7,959 bases of DNA from Bacteroidales bacterium (GTDB lineage Bacteria; Bacteroidota; Bacteroidia; Bacteroidales; P3), in the NCBI GenBank assembly GCA_017618625.1, contig JAFZTV010000017.1, positions 1 through 7,959 of the forward strand, written 5' to 3'. Both the position numbers and the translations under genes were made by a program. The notes beneath the pieces were generated by a model that was not told where the DNA came from, ran no database searches, and saw only the letters and a list, made by a program, of their open reading frames with translations. Positions 4,856 through 7,959 of this stretch are shown here, piece by piece (the first letter of the stretch is position 1; each line of letters starts with the position of its first letter).

Positions 4856-7156
4856 TTAATCCTTCACGAGACGGACAGACCTACCGTTACTGCGACCATT
4901 GCCGACCATGTAGAGTTCACTGGAATTGAAATTTAGGACCTGCACATAGTTGAAACTATTGTTGGATGACGTACTTGACCAATAGGAACCGAACGTGCCA
5001 ACACTGCTTGCACTGGTTCCGACGCGACATCCTGCAGCTGGCAAGAATATACAATCTTCCAACTCCATCTGCTTCCACTCATTCTGTGTTAACACATATC
5101 CACTGAATGTGGCATCTTCGGTGTTAACATTACTCAATGTGGCAACTCCATTGGGATGGGTGTATGAATCGGGGAATATAATCACCCCTGGAATATCGCT
5201 CACCGTAGCTTTCACATATCTCACATTATCATAACCACAAGCAGTTGAGGTTGAACGGGTATTAATCAAGTATTCCCACTCGTCGTTTGTCAGTGTGCGC
5301 CACATTCCCGCCTGCTCTCCGCCATCGACGATAGAGTTATACACGCCCCAGTCGGCGTTGGCATAACTGCCCGTCAGGTTGTTTGATCCACTGTTGCCAG
5401 GGAAATAGTCCTCGGCTGTTGAACTTGTTGCCCAGGGTTGATACTCATTTGCTCCGCTGTTCCAGCCGCTGGTGCCCCAGCCGAAGAGATCTATATAGCC
5501 GTTATAGCTTGAAGAAGCATTGCTGTTGTCCTCACCGATATATTCGTACTGCTCCGGCGCAAACCGCCACAAGTTTGCGGCGGCGTTATACCACAGGTTT
5601 CCCTTCGAGAAGTGTACCGTACGTCCTTCCGCCACCGTGAAGGTCTTGATGGAAGCGCCGTTTTCGTCGAAGGCTTCAGCCAAAGCCTCATTCGTCTGTG
5701 AGCCACCTTTCACCGCACGGACAGGAAGGCCATAGCTGCGGCTGCCGTCGTAAATACCTGGCCCTCCCGAACTGAAACCGAAACGCCATGCAGCACTCTG
5801 ATAGCCATCGCAAACCGACGAAGACCAATAGGTGCCGCCCTCGCCGGCAGAGGTAAGCTCCGAGTCGCTGCGGAGGCCGCCGGCGGGCAGGAACAGGCGG
5901 TTGCCGTTGGTGTTGCTGGTGAACATGTAGCCGTTCACGCCGTTATACTTTGTCCATTCGCCTGTGCAGTTGTCCCACAGCTCCTGCCATTCGTCTTTTG
6001 TAGGTATTCGAGCGCTCGCGCCGAAAGCGTTTTTCGCCGCGTCGTCGCCCGATTCAAGTACGGTCAATCCGTCACCGCTGTAGTATTTCGTAAGCGCATC
6101 CGCTCCTGTTCCGTGGGCATAAGTGCTAAAGTTGTACTCCGACTTCGGTTTTGTCTCGCCCCAGGCGAAGTAGGCGCCGTAGCCTTGTGGTTTGGAGGTT
6201 CCTATGTTGCAGGAGTACCAGAGTGTGCCGCTGGGCAAGCCCATATCAACCCAAACGCGACCCTCCAAAGGTTTCTGCACTCGGCGGACGAGGCGGACGG
6301 AACGGCCGTGGACGCGCTCGTTGTTTGCCACGATGATGTAGTCGTGTCCGAAGCGAATGTTGTATGCGTCGTGTTCGTCGCAGTGTGAGCTCGACCAATA
6401 GTCGCCATGTTGAGTGTCTATGTCCCAAATCTCTGTGCCGTAGCGGTTACCCGAGGCGGGCAGATAGACGGCGCCGGCGGCTTGCATCTTCTCCCACTCG
6501 GCGTAGGTGTAACGGTTGGTGTTGTATCCGTTGGCATTACCCGAGGAGAAGCTGCATCCCGAGGGCAGAGTCCACTCGTCGGGCAGCAACATCAAGCCGT
6601 AGAAAGTGCCAGCGATTGTGGCCAAGCCCCACTTGCCGCTGCGCTTTGTATTGTTGCCGATTAGATATTCCCACTCGTCTTTGGTCAGCGTGCGCCACAT
6701 GCCTGCGAATTTGCCACCGTTCTCAATCTTGTTGAATATTCCCCAGTCGGCTTTGACGTAGGCACCCGCAAGGTCGTTGTCAATGCTGCCGCCAGGTTGG
6801 TAGTCGGTGATTGTGGTGCTTGTCGCCCACGGCTGGTAGGCCGTTGCGCCGCTGTTCCATCCGCTTGTTCCCCATCCGAAGAGGTCAATCCAGCCATCGT
6901 AGCCTTCTGCTATGTTGGCGTTGTCGTTGCAGGCGAACTGATACTGCCGCAGGGCGAAGCGCCACTTGTCGAGCGTGGGATTGTACTGCAGATTGCCGCG
7001 CGAGAACTGTACGGCGGTGAGGTCTGACACCGAGAAGGTCTTTATGGAGGCTCCGTTGTAGTCGAATCCGCCGGGACGGTAGGAGTCGGTGATGTTTTGT
7101 GCGAAAACGACGCACGCCATCAGAAGGGCAACGGAGAGGGATAGGAGTTGTTTCAT
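4856..7156 (-). CDS. Secreted three-module FISUMP-like repeat protein, paralogue 2 (function unknown)
   Basis: The product is 766 aa, starting at the ATG at 7156, which begins MKQLLSLSVALLMACVVFAQ, a signal peptide (Cys15 again leaves a lipoprotein possible). Module A1 spans about 31-293 (FDYNGASIKTF, VQFSRGNLQYNP, DLFGWGTSGWNS, YQPWATST, MWRTLTKDEWEYL, LMLLPDEWTLPSG, GDYWSSS, RSVRLVRR). Module B spans about 301-482 (WVDMGLPSGTLWYSCNIGT, YGAYFAWGETKPK, SARIPTKDEW, RLFLPAGG, GTYWSSSVCD, LPVRAVKG). Module A2 spans about 496-766 and reopens with FDENGASIKTF, echoing the A1 header; it ends GSYWSSTSSNNS...RSVRLVKD. Without indels it lines up with the 772-aa paralogue from the start to about residue 353 (a constant 2700-base offset) at about 96% DNA identity in framework blocks. 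The two differ strongly in the C-terminal third of each module. It keeps a different, probably native, promoter. It is likely exported; the binding partner is unknown. Confidence 0.92.
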   Translation of the reverse strand: MKQLLSLSVALLMACVVFAQNITDSYRPGGFDYNGASIKTFSVSDLTAVQFSRGNLQYNPTLDKWRFALRQYQFACNDNANIAEGYDGWIDLFGWGTSGWNSGATAYQPWATSTTITDYQPGGSIDNDLAGAYVKADWGIFNKIENGGKFAGMWRTLTKDEWEYLIGNNTKRSGKWGLATIAGTFYGLMLLPDEWTLPSGCSFSSGNANGYNTNRYTYAEWEKMQAAGAVYLPASGNRYGTEIWDIDTQHGDYWSSSHCDEHDAYNIRFGHDYIIVANNERVHGRSVRLVRRVQKPLEGRVWVDMGLPSGTLWYSCNIGTSKPQGYGAYFAWGETKPKSEYNFSTYAHGTGADALTKYYSGDGLTVLESGDDAAKNAFGASARIPTKDEWQELWDNCTGEWTKYNGVNGYMFTSNTNGNRLFLPAGGLRSDSELTSAGEGGTYWSSSVCDGYQSAAWRFGFSSGGPGIYDGSRSYGLPVRAVKGGSQTNEALAEAFDENGASIKTFTVAEGRTVHFSKGNLWYNAAANLWRFAPEQYEYIGEDNSNASSSYNGYIDLFGWGTSGWNSGANEYQPWATSSTAEDYFPGNSGSNNLTGSYANADWGVYNSIVDGGEQAGMWRTLTNDEWEYLINTRSTSTACGYDNVRYVKATVSDIPGVIIFPDSYTHPNGVATLSNVNTEDATFSGYVLTQNEWKQMELEDCIFLPAAGCRVGTSASSVGTFGSYWSSTSSNNSFNYVQVLNFNSSELYMVGNGRSNGRSVRLVKD

Positions 7157-7177
7157 GACGGGATGGTTTTAATTGTG

Positions 7178-7185
7178 CAAAGGTA
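7178..7185 (-). promoter_or_regulatory. Proximal -7 promoter box of the 766-aa gene
   Basis: On the minus strand TACCTTTG (7185-7178) fits the Bacteroidetes -7 consensus and ends 22 bases before the ATG at 7156, leaving a very short leader. It is preceded by a run of ten A on the minus strand. No convincing -33 TTG/TTTG is visible at the usual distance, so the site is weaker than the gyrB-type promoters. Confidence 0.6.
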
Positions 7186-7205
7186 CGATTTTTTTTTTGA
7201 TTTGG

Positions 7206-7310
7206 TGAATGGTGATTAGTGAATAGTGATTAGTGGTTAGTGATTAGTGAATAGTTATTAGTGAATAGTGATTAGTGAATGGTGATTAGTGAATAGTGAT
7301 TAGTGATTAG
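7206..7310. repeat. Heptamer tandem array, 15 units of TGAWTAG type
   Basis: Fifteen consecutive 7-base units fill this stretch. Most are TGATTAG or TGAATAG, often alternating to give a 14-base period; variants are TGAATGG, TGGTTAG and TTATTAG. The array lies between the proximal (7178-7185) and distal (7384-7416) promoter-like boxes of the 766-aa gene. Three related heptamers occur at the matching place in both direct repeats (1922-1942 and 4554-4574). The units contain stop codons and no coding role is likely. A tract like this can change length by slippage. Confidence 0.95.
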
Positions 7311-7332
7311 ACAAATGTTAATTGCTGCTTGC

Positions 7333-7370
7333 TGCATGCTGACCGCTAATTTGCTATGTGCGGGCATGCA
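7333..7370. repeat. Short inverted repeat TGCATGC / GCATGCA
   Basis: TGCATGC (7333-7339) and GCATGCA (7364-7370) can pair around a 24-base loop. The arms are each nearly self-palindromic, so this may be chance, or a fold in a leader made from the box at 7384-7416. Confidence 0.3.
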
Positions 7371-7383
7371 CCTAATTCAGATG

Positions 7384-7416
7384 CAAAGGTACGCACTTGG
7401 GATTGCGGTCTACGAA
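7384..7416 (-). promoter_or_regulatory. Distal promoter-like box upstream of the 766-aa gene
   Basis: On the minus strand TACCTTTG (7391-7384) follows TTCG (7416-7413) with a 21-base spacer, in the shared block TTCGTAGACCGCA. It lies 228 bases upstream of the ATG at 7156. Together with GACAAATG at 7310-7317 and the heptamer array, it suggests that this upstream region is a diverged relative of the two direct repeats. Confidence 0.5.
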
Positions 7417-7466
7417 TGAAAAGCAAAAAAACTTTTCCATAACGCCTACAACCCATTGACTATCAA

Positions 7467-7489
7467 ATCTTCCGTTGCCTTCGGAAGAT
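7467..7489. other. Hairpin, 8-bp stem with 7-base loop
   Basis: ATCTTCCG (7467-7474) and CGGAAGAT (7482-7489) are perfectly complementary around TTGCCTT. On the minus strand the hairpin is followed only by TTTGAT, and on the plus strand by a G-rich run, so neither side has a good U-tract for an intrinsic terminator. Its role is unknown. Confidence 0.5.
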
Positions 7490-7514
7490 GGGTCGGGGGT
7501 GAGGCTCCCAGGAA

Positions 7515-7613
7515 ACTCTGAATAAACTCTGAATAAACTCCGAATAAACTCCCAACCAACTCCCACCTAACTCCCACCTAACTCCCACCTAACTCCCACC
7601 TAACTCCCAAACT
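7515..7613. repeat. 11-bp tandem array, nine units
   Basis: Nine 11-base units follow one another. They change in order: ACTCTGAATAA twice, ACTCCGAATAA, ACTCCCAACCA, ACTCCCACCTA four times, then ACTCCCAAACT. The constant part is ACTC(T/C). The step-by-step change suggests growth by slippage from one end. The period is close to one DNA helical turn. No gene overlaps it convincingly. Confidence 0.95.
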
Positions 7614-7671
7614 TCACAAAGTGTCATTTTAGGTGTCGAATGTCAAAATGTCAAATGTCAAATGTCAAATT

Positions 7672-7694
7672 CGATTTTGGAAATGTCAAAATCG
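7672..7694. other. Hairpin CGATTTTG / CAAAATCG
   Basis: CGATTTTG (7672-7679) and CAAAATCG (7687-7694) form a perfect 8-bp stem around GAAATGT. It ends one base before the 34-bp palindrome begins, so two separate hairpins stand side by side. Confidence 0.6.
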
Positions 7695-7695
7695 C

Positions 7696-7729
7696 CACTA
7701 TAATATAAAATTTATTTTATATTATAGTG
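7696..7729. repeat. Perfect 34-bp palindrome (two 16-bp arms, TT centre)
   Basis: CACTATAATATAAAAT (7696-7711) and its exact reverse complement (7714-7729) are separated by only TT. The arms are nearly all A and T. There is no GC-rich stem base, so a standard terminator is unlikely. An operator between divergent promoters, a cruciform, or the core of a small non-autonomous mobile element are options that the sequence alone does not separate. Confidence 0.9.
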
Positions 7730-7862
7730 AGCCAAAATGACAATTTGAATTCAAAAATGACATTTGACATTTGACATTCATGACATCCAATGATAGCTGC
7801 ATCCCTCCAACCTCCATCATTTCAGCATCTTTCCTCAAGACCTAAAAAAATCTCGCCAAAAA

Positions 7863-7895
7863 TTCGTAGACCGCAGTGGAGCGGTTGTATCTTTG
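7863..7895 (+). promoter_or_regulatory. Plus-strand promoter-like site facing the right edge
   Basis: TATCTTTG (7888-7895) matches the Bacteroidetes -7 consensus and is preceded after 21 bases by TTCG (7863-7866). It starts the same TTCGTAGACCGCA block found upstream of the minus-strand genes, here on the opposite strand. The spacer can fold as ACCGC-AGTGGA-GCGGT. It probably serves a rightward gene outside the window. Confidence 0.5.
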
Positions 7896-7912
7896 CAGGC
7901 GGGTTGGGAGTT

Positions 7913-7952
7913 TGTTGATATGTTGATATGTTGATGTGTTGATGTGTTGATA
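7913..7952. repeat. Octamer tandem array, five units of TGTTGATR
   Basis: Five exact 8-base units, TGTTGATA twice, TGTTGATG twice, then TGTTGATA, begin 18 bases after the plus-strand -7 box and end near the window edge. They would lie in the early transcribed leader of the off-window gene. Confidence 0.93.
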
Positions 7953-7959
7953 TGTAGGG

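Larger units (their letters stand above)
7634..7785. repeat. Large imperfect palindrome of TGTCAAA / TTTGACA units
   Basis: The left side carries five TGTCRAA-type units in direct tandem (7634-7669, one with an extra A). The right side carries the complementary ATGACA and TTTGACA units (7757-7785). The two arrays are roughly symmetrical about 7710-7713, which is the centre of the perfect palindrome at 7696-7729. The whole is about 150 bp, AT-rich and without a supported gene. Confidence 0.85.
7157..7959. other. Gene-free right end, 803 bp
   Basis: No open reading frame here has support from a recognisable product, codon character or start context. The space is taken up by promoter-like boxes in both directions, four simple repeat arrays of different period (7, 8, 11 and the TGTCAAA type) and several hairpins. 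Between 7786 and 7862 I see only unstructured AT-rich sequence. Confidence 0.7.

Noticed and set aside
2138..7156. Type IX secretion C-terminal sorting domain on the secreted proteins
   Set aside because: Both proteins end immediately after SVRLVKD, the end of the A2 module, with no extra beta-rich domain.
7372..7566. 64-residue minus-strand open frame in the right-hand intergenic region
   Set aside because: It runs through the 11-bp array, a hairpin and a promoter-like box, and has no recognisable product.
7206..7613. CRISPR array
   Set aside because: The units are 7 and 11 bases in head-to-tail tandem with no spacers, and no cas genes are in view.

Overview
The window looks like a piece of a Bacteroidales chromosome, probably Prevotella-type. 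Three things support this: the GyrB sequence, several TAnnTTTG-type -7 promoter boxes (TATCTTTG or TACCTTTG) typical of Bacteroidetes, and large secreted proteins built from repeated modules of a kind common in gut Bacteroidales. The genus is inference; nothing was searched.

Layout. All three supported genes lie on the minus strand. Positions 1-1821 hold the first 607 codons of gyrB (DNA gyrase subunit B), cut by the left edge. Upstream of it lie two tandem paralogues encoding secreted proteins of 772 aa (2138-4456) and 766 aa (4856-7156). Each has a signal peptide and three modules in the order A1-B-A2. Module B resembles the Bacteroidetes 'GLPSGTLW...AWGET' domain related to the Fibrobacter succinogenes major paralogous (FISUMP) family. 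Modules A1 and A2 share a 'VQFS(R/K)GNL...DLFGWGTS' framework. All six modules end in a 'YW(S)S...SVRLV'-like segment whose framework is conserved but whose interior differs strongly between copies. Their function is unknown; binding or surface display is only a guess.

The two intergenic regions, before gyrB (1859-2122) and between the paralogues (4491-4753), are near-identical direct repeats with about six differences in roughly 264 bp. Each carries a promoter-like site close to the downstream gene, a possible terminator, and a second promoter-like site about 230 bp upstream of the gene. The simplest reading is a tandem duplication of [secreted-protein gene + intergenic region]. This would have put a copy of the gyrB promoter in front of the gene at 2138-4456, while the gene at 4856-7156 kept its own promoter.

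The right end (7157-7959) has no supported gene and is crowded with simple-sequence structure. It holds a 15-unit heptamer array, a 9-unit 11-bp array, a perfect 34-bp palindrome (two 16-bp arms) inside a larger inverted array of TGTCAAA units, and a plus-strand promoter-like site followed by a 5-unit octamer array. That last site probably drives a divergent gene beyond the right edge.

No RNA gene, CRISPR array, transposase, integrase, reverse transcriptase or phage gene was seen.
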